Shown here in pieces: positions 34,497-43,809 of a DNA stretch of 54,991 bases; positions within the stretch are counted from its first letter, which is position 1, and each line of letters begins with the position of its first letter. The notes beneath the pieces are model-generated. The model was given only the letters and a program-made list of their open reading frames with translations, was not told the origin of the DNA and ran no database searches. The position numbers and the translations under genes are program-made. The DNA comes from Spirochaetales bacterium (GTDB taxonomy: Bacteria > Spirochaetota > Spirochaetia > SZUA-6 > JAFGRV01), in assembly GCA_016930085.1 (NCBI GenBank), contig JAFGHO010000005.1, forward strand, positions 1 to 54,991, written 5' to 3'.

Positions 34497-36308
34497 ATGA
34501 GACGGTTAAAAGGATTCCCATATATGTTTCTTTGCATTGCGGTCTGCTCGTTTATCATGACCTCCTGCATGACACGATTGGCCGGCAGGGATTACGAAAA
34601 AAGAGATAAAGAGGAGGCGGACGGGTCGGCGTTGTCGGATTCCATGTCGAAAACACGCGAGGATACGTACGGCGGGGACGATCTTTTTTTCGAAAGTCCG
34701 GACGAAGAGGGAATGATCGTCGCCGAGCGTGACGAATCGTCCGGTAAACTGAAGGATTCCGGAAAAGGGTCGACACCGTCAAGTTCGGGCCTCAGGGCTG
34801 GATTCGCGGATGACAACAAGCAATTCAACTATTTTATCTCGTTTCTCGATGAACACAAATATGTCGAACACTTTGTCATGAATGTTTCAGAACGGGTGAT
34901 CCTCCGGGTGAGTGATACCGCAGGAAAATCGATTCCGAACGCCAGGGTCGATATACAGGGAAAAGGCAATCTTCTCTGTTCCGGAAAAACATATGCAGAC
35001 GGCACTTTTCTCTTTTTCCCGTCCGAATACGGGGACGTTTCCTCATTCGATGCGAGTATTACTTTTCTGCAGCAGACAAAGACCGTGCGCATCGAACGCG
35101 ACGGAAAACGGACCGTCGATGTCGTTTTTTCATCGCCGCGGCCTGAAATGAAAAATATCGAACTGGACATTCTATTTATCCTGGATACCACGGGAAGTAT
35201 GGGAGAGGAAATACAACGGTTGAAAACGACAATCGAAATCATCAACATGAACCTTGTCGCCCTGTCATCGAAACCCCGCGTGAGGTTCGGGATGGTCTTG
35301 TACAAGGACAGGGGGGATGAAGAGTATATCACGAGAAATATTCCCTTTACCTCGGATATCGAGGTTTTTCGCGGGGAATTGCTAAAGGTCTCGGCGTATG
35401 GGGGCAATGATATCCGTGAAGATCTCCAGGCGGCGCTCGACGATGCCATTCACAAGATGGAATGGAACGAGGGAGGCATCAGGCTGGGATTTATCGTCAC
35501 CGACGCGCCGCCGCACCTCGACTACGGCCAGCAGTATACCTATGTCGATGCAGCACGCGATGCGAAGGCCGATGGCATCAAGATATTCAGCGTGGGAACG
35601 GGCGGACTGTCGATCGACGGGGAATATATCCTCAGGCAGATTTCGCAATACACCTATGCAAAATATATCTTCCTTACCTATGGTGAGGAGGGGGAAAGCG
35701 AAGGCGGAGCGCCGGGAAGCGTGAGTCATCATACCGGGGCAAATTATCAGACGGACAAGCTTGAGACGATCATCATCAGGTTCGCGAAAGAAGAGTTGAG
35801 TTATCTCACGGATCAGCCCCTCGAGGAAGGGGAGGAATATTTCGAAGCGGTTAAGATAAAGGACGAAGAGAAGGAAGAAACACTGAAGAAACTTTTCGAC
35901 ATGGCGATTTCCCAGCTTATCGATTATGCGAGTATAAATATCAAGCAGGGAACCACGGCCGCGGTGATTCCCGTCATTCCGGTCGAGGGAAAAGACGCCC
36001 TTAACGCCGAATATTTTACGGACCAGCTGATTGTCTCTCTTGCCGCGAATGACGTCTTCAAGCAGGTCGAACGAAAGGAAATTCAGAGTATCCTCGATGA
36101 AATGGAACTACAGCTTTCGGGGCTTGTGAACGACGAAAGTGCGGTGCGTGTCGGGGCGCTGCTCGGCGCGGAAATGCTCATTACCGGAAAGATGTACCGG
36201 AAAGACAAGACCATCGAAATCTTTTTCAAACTTCTCCGCGTCGAAACCGCGGAAGTCTTGAGCGTGACAAAAACGAAGATAGATGCTAAACTGGGACTAA
36301 AGGAATAG
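34497..36308 (+). CDS. VWA-domain lipoprotein with C-terminal CsgG-like domain
   Basis: 603 aa from the ATG at 34497 (GGAGGAAG upstream). The signal peptide ends at a lipobox (IMTSC, Cys24). A disordered Asp/Ser/Lys-rich spacer (30-100) leads to a carboxypeptidase-regulatory-like beta domain (about 125-215). A VWA domain (about 222-395) follows, with the MIDAS motif DTTGSMGEE at 230-238 and FIVTDAPPH. The C-terminal region (about 465-600: INIKQGTTAAVIPV, EYFTDQLIVSLAANDVFKQVERKEI, GALLGAEMLITGKMY) resembles CsgG/TolB-N-like domains that bind periplasmic components. Surface or periplasmic complex assembly is inferred. The GH3 gene starts 8 bp after the stop. Confidence 0.8.
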   Translation: MRRLKGFPYMFLCIAVCSFIMTSCMTRLAGRDYEKRDKEEADGSALSDSMSKTREDTYGGDDLFFESPDEEGMIVAERDESSGKLKDSGKGSTPSSSGLRAGFADDNKQFNYFISFLDEHKYVEHFVMNVSERVILRVSDTAGKSIPNARVDIQGKGNLLCSGKTYADGTFLFFPSEYGDVSSFDASITFLQQTKTVRIERDGKRTVDVVFSSPRPEMKNIELDILFILDTTGSMGEEIQRLKTTIEIINMNLVALSSKPRVRFGMVLYKDRGDEEYITRNIPFTSDIEVFRGELLKVSAYGGNDIREDLQAALDDAIHKMEWNEGGIRLGFIVTDAPPHLDYGQQYTYVDAARDAKADGIKIFSVGTGGLSIDGEYILRQISQYTYAKYIFLTYGEEGESEGGAPGSVSHHTGANYQTDKLETIIIRFAKEELSYLTDQPLEEGEEYFEAVKIKDEEKEETLKKLFDMAISQLIDYASINIKQGTTAAVIPVIPVEGKDALNAEYFTDQLIVSLAANDVFKQVERKEIQSILDEMELQLSGLVNDESAVRVGALLGAEMLITGKMYRKDKTIEIFFKLLRVETAEVLSVTKTKIDAKLGLKE

Positions 36309-36315
36309 GACACAA

Positions 36316-38487
36316 GTGGAAGCGGCATACAAGAATACTTCTCTTTCCATCGAAAGGAGGGTATCCGATCTTCTTTCGATGATGACCCTCCGGGAAAAAG
36401 CGGGGCAGCTTTGTCAGGTCGACGGCCGTATCGGGCCGGAAAAAGAAATCACCGAACGATATGTCGGGTCAATCCTCCATATACTGGGCGACAGGGCGGA
36501 TGAACTCCAGGCACTTGCCCTGAAGACGCGGCTCGGCATACCCCTTCTCTTCGGGATCGACGCGATACACGGCCATGGTTTTTGGCCCGGCGCAACGGTG
36601 TTCCCCACACAACTCGGTCTTTCGTGTTCGTGGAATCCCGAAATGATCCGGCAGGTTGCCCGGATAACCGCAACCGAAGTGGTCCTCACCGGGATTCACT
36701 GGACGTTTTCTCCGGTAATGGAAGTGGTCCGCGATCTTCGATGGGGACGGGTCGATGAAACGTTCGGGGAAGACCCGTATCTTGTCTCGGAATGCGGAAA
36801 GGCCATGGTGGAAGGGTACCAGGGGGAGGGCATCGAAGCGCCCGATACGATTCTTGCCTGTGCGAAACATTTCGCGGGATATTCCGATACTCAGGGCGGG
36901 CGTGATGCCTCCGAAGCGGATCTGACAAAACGGAAACTCTTGAGTCTTTTTCTTCCCTGTTTCGAGAAGGCGGTGAAGGCGGGATGTGAAACCGTGATGA
37001 TTGCCTATCAGGTGATCGACGGTATTCCGTGCAGTGCGAACGCATGGCTGATCAGGGAGATGCTGAAAGAAAGATGGGGTTTTGAGGGCTTTACGGTAAC
37101 GGACTGGGATAATATTGGTCATATGCATAATCTCCAGAAGGCGGCCCCGTCATTGGAGGCTGCGGCCCTGCGGAGTCTTTCTGCGGGCGTTGATATGGCC
37201 ATGGCGACCCCCTCGTTTCCCGACCTGGTCGTCAGCCTTGTCGAAAAGAATAAGCTGCCGGTTGAGGTCATCGAAGCGGCGTGCAGGAAAATTCTCACCG
37301 TCAAGTTCAGACTCGGACTCTTTGATAACAGGAAACTCTTCTCGGATAAAACCCGGGCGAAGCACGAAATCTGTTGTGAAAAACACAGGATGGTTGCCCG
37401 TGAAAGCGCGTATCAGTCTGTCGTGCTGTTGAAAAACTCGGACGGCCTTCTTCCTTTTTCGAACCGGATCAAACGTATCGGTGTGATCGGACCCAATGCC
37501 GACGATCCGTACGCACAGCTCGGCGACTGGTCCTCACATCCCATGGTGATCGGCGAGGAGACTAAAAAGCAGCCGAGAGAAAACATCGTGACGGTTTTGG
37601 ACGGTATCCGTGCCCGGGCGGGGGCGGAGATCGATGTGGAGTACCTCAAAGGATGCGACGTGCTTGGCGAAGAGGAAGCGTCTCCCGATGAGATACGGGA
37701 GTTTGCCGCGAGGATGGACGTCGTCGTTGCCGTCGTCGGCGACACCCTCCCCCAGATCGGCGAGCGGAGGGACCGCGCCGATCTCGATCTTTCAGGCGAC
37801 CAGGAACTCCTTCTCCGGACCGTCGATGAAAAAGGCGTTCCCCTCGTCGTCGTTCTCGTCAACAGCAAGCCATTGAGTATTGCGTGGGCGGCCGGGCACG
37901 CGGACGCGATTCTCGAAGCATGGAATCCGGGTATGGAAGGGGGGGCCGCGGTGGCGGGTATCCTTTTCGGCGACAGGAATCCTCAGGCGAAACTTTCTAT
38001 TTCCTTTCCCTATCACGTGGGACAACAGCCGGTTTACTACAACCAGCTTCCCGGCTGGCACGCGGACAAATACGTCGACATGCCCCCGGACCCGCTTTTC
38101 GCGTTCGGGTTCGGTCTCAGCTACACCACTTTTACCTATAAAAATATGAGTCTTTCATCTGAAAAACTGGGGGCGGGTGAAGAGCTTGTGGTGAGTGTCG
38201 ACGTCGCCAACACCGGAAGCCGTGAAGGGGTCGAGATCGCCCAGCTGTACGTGAACGATCTCTATTCGACCGTCAGCACACCGGTGAAACAACTCAAGGG
38301 GTGGCGGCGGGTGACCCTCCTGCCGGGAGAAACAAAACGGATCGATTTCCGGCTTCCCTATGAAGAACTCTGGCTGATCGACGAACACCTCGAAAAAAAA
38401 GTCGAAGCGGGACGTTTCGAGGTGATGGTCGGCGGTTCGTCACGGGAGGGCGACCTCCTCAATGCGGAGTTCGAGGTGGTTGAATAA
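36316..38487 (+). CDS. Glycoside hydrolase family 3 beta-glucosidase/xylosidase
   Basis: 723 aa from a GTG start with AGGA nearby; no signal peptide, so probably cytoplasmic. The GH3 N-terminal barrel carries GEDPYLVSE, the KH(F) pair (Lys184, His185) and nucleophile Asp263 in TVTDWDNIGHM. The alpha/beta sandwich (about 390-590) includes VVGDTLPQIGERRDRADLDLSGDQELL, and a fibronectin-III-like tail (about 645-715) ends the protein. The enzyme trims beta-linked sugars from the non-reducing end; glucose versus xylose preference is not decidable. It could process oligosaccharides released by the GH10 xylanase at 334-2787. The 8-bp gap to the VWA gene suggests cotranscription. Confidence 0.92.
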   Translation: MEAAYKNTSLSIERRVSDLLSMMTLREKAGQLCQVDGRIGPEKEITERYVGSILHILGDRADELQALALKTRLGIPLLFGIDAIHGHGFWPGATVFPTQLGLSCSWNPEMIRQVARITATEVVLTGIHWTFSPVMEVVRDLRWGRVDETFGEDPYLVSECGKAMVEGYQGEGIEAPDTILACAKHFAGYSDTQGGRDASEADLTKRKLLSLFLPCFEKAVKAGCETVMIAYQVIDGIPCSANAWLIREMLKERWGFEGFTVTDWDNIGHMHNLQKAAPSLEAAALRSLSAGVDMAMATPSFPDLVVSLVEKNKLPVEVIEAACRKILTVKFRLGLFDNRKLFSDKTRAKHEICCEKHRMVARESAYQSVVLLKNSDGLLPFSNRIKRIGVIGPNADDPYAQLGDWSSHPMVIGEETKKQPRENIVTVLDGIRARAGAEIDVEYLKGCDVLGEEEASPDEIREFAARMDVVVAVVGDTLPQIGERRDRADLDLSGDQELLLRTVDEKGVPLVVVLVNSKPLSIAWAAGHADAILEAWNPGMEGGAAVAGILFGDRNPQAKLSISFPYHVGQQPVYYNQLPGWHADKYVDMPPDPLFAFGFGLSYTTFTYKNMSLSSEKLGAGEELVVSVDVANTGSREGVEIAQLYVNDLYSTVSTPVKQLKGWRRVTLLPGETKRIDFRLPYEELWLIDEHLEKKVEAGRFEVMVGGSSREGDLLNAEFEVVE

Positions 38488-38503
38488 GCGACAACATTTC
38501 CTT

Positions 38504-38970
38504 TTATTGCAGCGGTATCGCTTTATTATTCCTGAAGAATATAATTTCGGAGATCCCGCTGTCGTTGTCCTTTTTCGATTCGCAGACATCCATTATCGTA
38601 AACGACATTTCCTTGAACATCAAAGGTGTATCGAGTTTGACTCGCTTCATTTCAAACGCATCGTTAAAAACAACAACGATTTTTTTACCGTTTGCCGCGA
38701 TTTCCATTTTTTTTATACGATTGTTTGTCTTCCACCATTTCGGGTCGAAATATCCCGGCGCGATCATAATCTCGTCGGCCGTTATCGCTTCCGACAGGAC
38801 GATGTGTATATATTCCCCGATGCCGGGGCCGTCCACGTTTTCGAGCCAGCCTGTTGTAATGTCATTGTCAAAGGCTTTTAATGGTTGATACATGTCCCGG
38901 TAATCGATATAGTTTGAAGCCGCGCATGCGAGAGTATTGTCAATAACAATAATATAACGGCCTTACGCAT
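38504..38970 (-). pseudogene. Lipoprotein with discoidin-like (NADase-type glycan-binding) domain, frameshifted in the signal peptide
   Basis: The ATG at 38970 overlaps the end of the hemerythrin gene (ATGCGTAA) and opens a signal peptide MRKAVILLLLTILS. That frame then stops. The adjacent frame continues as ACAASNYIDYRDMYQPLKAFDNDITTGW, a beta-sandwich domain (GPGIGEYIHIVLSEAI, ISEIIFFRN) like the NADase-type glycan-binding domain. Removing one TC from the CTCTC at minus-strand 38934-38931 restores a perfect lipobox (TILAC). So the gene is either broken, phase-variable or affected by a sequence error. The uninterrupted part from the ATG at 38893 encodes 129 aa. The stop converges with that of the GH3 gene, 16 bp away. 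Confidence 0.7.
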
Positions 38971-39505
38971 AATTTTCCGCCAATGACCGGTAAAGATGCT
39001 GATATTTCTCATGGATCATTTTCCGGTCGAATACCCAAAAATCCTCGAGCATTGCCTCCAGTTCCTTTCCGGTAAAATATGTTTCCGTTTTTGGAAAGAA
39101 TATTTTGTCTTCTTTTTCGATATGACGCGGATAAAAATTAATTAAAAAAGTGATTTTTTCGATAATCGTATCGATGCTCGATGTCTCACCCCGCATGTAG
39201 CTCCCGTTCGCGTCGACCAGGTCCCCGACAACCGTTCTTGCCCGAATATGTTCGTCGATCAATTCCCGCATCATTCGGTTATCATCGTCATTCATGTGCT
39301 TGTTCTCAAGCGCCTTGAAGAGTATGTCTTCCTCTTTTCCATGGTGGGTCCGGTCGGCGTAGGTTCTGATAAAATCGACCATTGTCGCGATAAAAACCGG
39401 ATCGACCTTTTTTTCTTTTTTAATGATGTCCAGTTCCCTGCCGGCAAGGACAAGCATTTTTTCGATAAGCCGGTGTTCGATCATGAGAGGTCCTCTTGGT
39501 TTCAT
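38963..39505 (-). CDS. Hemerythrin (HHE cation-binding) domain protein
   Basis: 180 aa, four-helix bundle. Likely iron ligands are IEHRLIEKML (His11), THHGKEEDILF (His/Glu near 54-58), DEHIRARTVV (His near 84) and HIEKEDKIFF (His/Glu near 132-136). Such proteins bind O2 or NO, or regulate in response to them. CAAGGAGGATG is a strong RBS. The last codons overlap the start of the frameshifted lipoprotein gene, so the two were designed to be co-translated. Confidence 0.9.
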   Translation of the reverse strand: MKPRGPLMIEHRLIEKMLVLAGRELDIIKKEKKVDPVFIATMVDFIRTYADRTHHGKEEDILFKALENKHMNDDDNRMMRELIDEHIRARTVVGDLVDANGSYMRGETSSIDTIIEKITFLINFYPRHIEKEDKIFFPKTETYFTGKELEAMLEDFWVFDRKMIHEKYQHLYRSLAENYA

Positions 39506-39523
39506 GGCATCCTCCTTGTTTTT

Positions 39524-40000
39524 TTATTGTTGGCTGGCCGCAGCCCGTTCCTTTTTCACTTGTTGATAACTCGTTGTTTTTGAGTCTCCTGATAATTCAA
39601 AATACTCCCCGTTTTTCCAAAAACAAGGTTTGACCGATCCAAAGCCGTAGGTATTGCCTGAAATAAAGACGTCACCGCCGCTGATATAAAGGCTTGTCGT
39701 TTCACTACCCTTTGGTAACGTAATATATTCATCGTTTTTCCGGTAACAGGGTTTCATTGATCCGAACCCGTATACTATATCGGTAATATATGTATCATTA
39801 TCGATAAAAAAAGAATCTGTTGTACAGCTTCCTTATTTCAATCTGACACATTCGCCGTTATTCCAGTAATATGGCTTGAGTGAACCGAATCCTGTAATAG
39901 CAGCGGGTATAATCCAGGTACTATCTTTAAAAACATTCTTTCCTATCCAGTCGTTTTTATTTTCCACACAAACCGACGATATTATTACTAAAATACGATT
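39524..40000 (-). pseudogene. Degenerate beta-propeller-like repeat protein
   Basis: One reading frame runs from about 40000 to a TAA at 39524-39526 but is interrupted by an in-frame TAA at 39833-39835. It encodes repeats of the form GFGSxKPCYxKNxEYxxL, each followed by TTS-xx-I-xGxDVFISGNTYGFGS; three copies are visible. This is the pattern of secreted repeat proteins with KPxYWKNG blades. A short hydrophobic start (ILVIISSVCVE) has no start codon in frame, and it overlaps the 3' end of the RCC1 gene. It appears to be a truncated remnant. Confidence 0.6.
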
Positions 40001-41877
40001 TCGGTAAACCCGAAGCGGTCGGTCGTGTCTCCGGTTCCCAGTTCCCCTTCCCTGTTCAAACCGGTCACCCATACCGTTCCGTCTGCTTTTACGACAATTG
40101 TATGCGCCCGCGAGGCGATGGTGTTCACCTCGTCCATTATTTTTACAAACCGATCGGTGCTTTTCCCGAGGCCCGTTTTCTTTCCCTCCGTCAATGCATC
40201 GCCGGTCGCCCACAAGCTGCCGTCGTTTTTGACGGCAAAGCTGCAATCGGTACCGCAGCCGACTGCAGCGACATCGGACAACACACGGATAAAGGTATTT
40301 GAGTCGTTTTTATCGCCGGTCCCCAATTGGCCTTCGGCGTTGCTTCCGGCCACCCAGAGGGAACCGTCGTTTCTGATCGCCATGCTGTGCCAGAACCCGC
40401 ATGCGACCTTCGAGACGTCATCAAATACCGGATAGAATTTGGCGGTATCGTAATTGTCGCCGATGCCGAGCTGGCCGAATTTATTGCTGCCCGTGCCACA
40501 GAGAATTCCGTCATTTTTTATCGCAAAGCTGAATGAGGCGTTCCTGTTCGCGTCATTCGTCGATACCCCCCCTCCCGCCGCCGCCGCGACGTCACTCAAT
40601 GCCTTGAGAAAAACGTTGTAGGTCACACCATTTCCGAGACCCAGCTGGCCCTGGTCGTTCCTGCCCGCGGTCCAGAGGGTATCGTCTTTTTTGACTGCCA
40701 GGCTATGGGAGTAGCCGCACCCGATGGCCTCGACATTCTCCAATACCCTGACAAAGGTCTTCCTCTCCTTGAAGTCCCTTGTTCCAAGCTGTCCGTCCCC
40801 GTTCCATCCGGTTGCCCAGAGGGTACCGTCCCTTTTCAGGGCGAGACTGTGGAATCCTCCGCAGGCAATATCGATGACGTTATCGAGAACCCGGACGAAT
40901 CTATTTGTCCCCGTGCTTTCTCCTCTCCCGGTTCCCCGCCCGGCCTGGCCTCCCGAAGCCCAAAGCGTACCGTCGCTTTTTAGCGCCATGCTGTGCCATT
41001 CACCGCAGGCGGCTTTTATCACGAACGGAATCGTGACTTTAACCTTTTTCAGCGCTGCGAGGGGTGTAAGTAATGTGCTTTTGTCTTCCGGTGTCTTCTG
41101 CGGCCGCGGCAGCAAGGAGACCGCATCGGATGCTTTTTCCCCGACAATCGCGATCACGGCGGAAAAATCGCTTTCTGCTGCATCCGGTTTCCCAATAATC
41201 GCTTCCAGCGCTCTTTTCCCTTCGCCGAATGCCCGCGCCGCGGCGTGCGTATCGTCCGCCGTGACGGAGAGTGTTTGCGCTTCCCCGATCGTTATCGCGT
41301 TTGTTATGACGGCTTCTTCCACTCTCCGTTTTAGACCGGTCGTATCGTGCGGTCCTTCGGTGAGCTTCCCGATTTCGAGTGCTTCCGGGAGAAGGAGCAC
41401 GCTGCCGGTATCGACGGAAACGGTAGTCTCGCCGGTTACGGAGACCTCCACCCGGAACCCGGCACTGCGGGCAGTGACGCCTGCTGCATCGGTTTTGACC
41501 CTGAAGGCTTCGGTGCCGGAAAGATTTTCCACGTTGCAGAGGACGGCGCCTCTTTTCAGGACAAGGCCGATATCGGTATAACCCGGCTTTACCCCGATTG
41601 TCTCGAGGAGGAGGGTCGTCTTTTCCTCCATCCGGATGACCGCGTTCTCGCCGAATTGTATCTCGCAATACGAATATTCATCGGTTTCGATAATGCTTTT
41701 TTCCTCGAGTTTGTCGCCAAGAAGAGCATGCTCCGAGTCTACCTTCACGATCGCTTCGATAACCGTGATAAAACCCTGTTTTGGGGTCGTCACGATCCCC
41801 TTTCCGGGTTTCCAACACGAAACACACAGTATCACGAGTATCGAAAGCACCGCGATCGGTTGTTTCCTGAAAACCAT
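39988..41877 (-). CDS. Lipoprotein with FecR-like domain and seven RCC1 repeats
   Basis: 629 aa. The signal peptide ends at lipobox LCVSC (Cys21). Residues about 35-170 are FecR-like beta helix sequence (ALLGDKLEEKSIIETDEYSYCEIQFGENAVIRM...GSVLLLP). A helical linker (about 175-285) follows. Then seven RCC1-type repeats (about 288-629) each carry a version of CGxxHSxALKxDGTLWATG and xxGQLGxGD, enough for a closed seven-bladed propeller. RCC1 folds bind proteins or nucleotides; here the protein would be membrane-tethered outside the cytoplasm. GAAGGGGAG precedes the ATG. Confidence 0.88.
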   Translation of the reverse strand: MVFRKQPIAVLSILVILCVSCWKPGKGIVTTPKQGFITVIEAIVKVDSEHALLGDKLEEKSIIETDEYSYCEIQFGENAVIRMEEKTTLLLETIGVKPGYTDIGLVLKRGAVLCNVENLSGTEAFRVKTDAAGVTARSAGFRVEVSVTGETTVSVDTGSVLLLPEALEIGKLTEGPHDTTGLKRRVEEAVITNAITIGEAQTLSVTADDTHAAARAFGEGKRALEAIIGKPDAAESDFSAVIAIVGEKASDAVSLLPRPQKTPEDKSTLLTPLAALKKVKVTIPFVIKAACGEWHSMALKSDGTLWASGGQAGRGTGRGESTGTNRFVRVLDNVIDIACGGFHSLALKRDGTLWATGWNGDGQLGTRDFKERKTFVRVLENVEAIGCGYSHSLAVKKDDTLWTAGRNDQGQLGLGNGVTYNVFLKALSDVAAAAGGGVSTNDANRNASFSFAIKNDGILCGTGSNKFGQLGIGDNYDTAKFYPVFDDVSKVACGFWHSMAIRNDGSLWVAGSNAEGQLGTGDKNDSNTFIRVLSDVAAVGCGTDCSFAVKNDGSLWATGDALTEGKKTGLGKSTDRFVKIMDEVNTIASRAHTIVVKADGTVWVTGLNREGELGTGDTTDRFGFTEIVF

Positions 41878-42090
41878 ATATGTCTCCCCTTCGTTTTCAT
41901 TGTCTGCAGCGGACGCACGGGCGCCGCTTGCGGCCGGCTGATTCGTGAAGCGGGAAAAGCCGCAATGCAGGCTTATTATAAAAAATAAAAAGGTTTTGTC
42001 AAAGTATCACCCGGTAGTTGCGTGAGAAGATGTCATGGGGTTGATCGGCAGGATATACAGCGACAATCATCAATGTGCGTATAAGCTGCC

Positions 42091-42990
42091 TTACAGGGGC
42101 GTTCCCTGCCGTCGTTTCCTGCTTTGTTCATACATGTCGGAGAGGGTGACGTCGGGGTGGCGGTATTTTATACCCGGTGCCCTCCCCCAGTGATGAATCG
42201 CCTCCTGAGGGCACCATTCATCGCAGGCATAACACATTTCGCAATGATGAAGCCAGACCGGCCGTTCGTCGATCAGCCGGATGTTTCGAACAGGGCATAC
42301 CCTGACACAGGTGCCGCAGCCATTACATTTTTCATCGGCATATATACTTTTATCCGAGGAGTAAATCAGTCTGCGAAAATCGGACGGACCGGCCCCGGGC
42401 TCTTTTGCGTATCTTTTCAGGGCCGAAAGACACGGTTTTCGCAGTAACCGGTACATGGGTGTCATAAACAGGTTCCATAGCGATTGAAAAAAACCGAACC
42501 CGGTCTTTTTCCCCGTGACGATACGCCGGCAGATGTCAATGATTTTCTCTCTGCTTTTTTCAAGGATCACTTCCTGATTTTTTTCGATGGGAACCGGAAT
42601 GTGGCCGTAATCGAGGTTGTTCATCGGAAACCGGACGGAAAATTTGCCCCCCAGTCTTCCTCCCGCGGATGTGATGATTTTGGCCAGCCGTTTCAGGGTG
42701 GGAAGCGCGTTGACATGCTCGTAGCCCCCGCAGGTACAGACGGCGAATATGTGTTTTGTCCCGATATCCGCAAGCTTTACGACAAAGGATTCCACGATCA
42801 GCGGGATGCCGTGGAGGTGGGCCAGATACGCCGGGAAGACGATCCCGATTGTCGATGCCGCTGTGTGTATGGAGGGTTCGTCGATGACCGAGGCGATCGA
42901 AATCAAATTTCCGTTCGTCCGTTCAGCGATTTCCCTGGCAACGGCCAGTGAGTTGCCCGTTCCGGTAAAATAATAGATGTCGGTGTCCAT
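42091..42990 (-). CDS. EFR1-family flavodoxin/ferredoxin fusion
   Basis: 299 aa. The N-terminal flavodoxin-like fold begins IYYFTGTGNSLAVAREIAE (FMN phosphate loop) and includes GIVFPAYLAHLHGIP and CTCGGYEH. The C-terminus holds two 4Fe-4S motifs: CNGCGTCVRVCP and CEMCYACDEWCP. This is the EFR1 architecture of electron-transfer proteins in anaerobes; the partner is unknown. GAGAAAGGCGG precedes the ATG. It follows the methyltransferase gene by 32 bp, in an apparent operon with the PD40 lipoprotein gene. Confidence 0.9.
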   Translation of the reverse strand: MDTDIYYFTGTGNSLAVAREIAERTNGNLISIASVIDEPSIHTAASTIGIVFPAYLAHLHGIPLIVESFVVKLADIGTKHIFAVCTCGGYEHVNALPTLKRLAKIITSAGGRLGGKFSVRFPMNNLDYGHIPVPIEKNQEVILEKSREKIIDICRRIVTGKKTGFGFFQSLWNLFMTPMYRLLRKPCLSALKRYAKEPGAGPSDFRRLIYSSDKSIYADEKCNGCGTCVRVCPVRNIRLIDERPVWLHHCEMCYACDEWCPQEAIHHWGRAPGIKYRHPDVTLSDMYEQSRKRRQGTPL

Positions 42991-43022
42991 TTTACCGCCT
43001 TTCTCCGGTCGATAGACCGGCT

Positions 43023-43796
43023 TTAGCCGTTCATGCTTCCGAGATACACCCGTGTGATGTAAAGGAGTTCGATAATGCCGTTTTTCTGTGTCTTTTCGAA
43101 CAATGTATCGAGTTTCGCCATGTATATTACGTACTCATCCGTCCCGACTGCGGGGGTGTAGGAGGAGGAAAAAAACCTTCCCTTCAATCCCCGGAGATCC
43201 AGTTGCTGCGAATTGGGAAATCCGGCCGTTATCAGGCTGCCGCCGCCCAAAAAACGGCGAATAACGGCTTCATCCGTCGACGTGTGCATCGAGGCAGGGT
43301 ATTCCGGAAGCTGTTCGAGTATCGCGTTATAGCCCTCGACACATGCGGTTCCTTCTGTCTGCCTGTCGTTCCAGACGAAAAGCACCCACTTTTTACCCCG
43401 AAGTATCCGTTCGAACTCCCGTTTCGTTTTTTTATGATCGAACCAGTGAAAGGCCTGGAATGAGGCGGCAAGGTCGATGATGTCGTCCGGTAAGGTCGTG
43501 GATTCAGCGCTTCCGTCGATCGAATGAAAAAGTGGATCGGCGCCCAGACGTCTTTCCGCTTCATGTCTCATTTTATCGTTCGGCTCGACGGCATAAACCG
43601 GCAGCGCGAATACCTCGAGAAGGATTGCCGTCGATATTCCGGTCCCCGAACCGATATCGGCGATTGCGCCGCTTGCTTCGATGCGACATATGTCGGCTAT
43701 GAAGCGAACCGCTTCCGCCGGATAAGAGGGGCGGTATTTCGAATAATCACTTGCCCTGTCGGTAAAACGCTGTTTCGGGTCGTTCATTGCAATCAT
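43023..43796 (-). CDS. Class I SAM-dependent methyltransferase
   Basis: 257 aa. The SAM-binding motif AIADIGSGTGIS (about 45-56) is followed by YAVEPNDKMRHEAERR (acidic ribose-binding Glu), DGSAEST and DLAASFQAFHWFD, matching the methyltransferase type-11 family, including plant/yeast-like trans-aconitate and DUF-type members. The N-terminus RFTDRASDYSKYRPSYP is typical. The acceptor is unknown. ATG at 43787 has better spacing from GGCGG than the first ATG at 43796. The gene starts 13 bp after the PD40 lipoprotein stop. Confidence 0.9.
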   Translation of the reverse strand: MIAMNDPKQRFTDRASDYSKYRPSYPAEAVRFIADICRIEASGAIADIGSGTGISTAILLEVFALPVYAVEPNDKMRHEAERRLGADPLFHSIDGSAESTTLPDDIIDLAASFQAFHWFDHKKTKREFERILRGKKWVLFVWNDRQTEGTACVEGYNAILEQLPEYPASMHTSTDEAVIRRFLGGGSLITAGFPNSQQLDLRGLKGRFFSSSYTPAVGTDEYVIYMAKLDTLFEKTQKNGIIELLYITRVYLGSMNG

Positions 43797-43809
43797 CCGC
43801 CGGTTTCAT

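Noticed and set aside
39833-39835. Programmed stop readthrough in the propeller remnant
   Set aside because: The stop is TAA, there is no start codon upstream, and no stimulatory element is evident, so simple decay is more likely.
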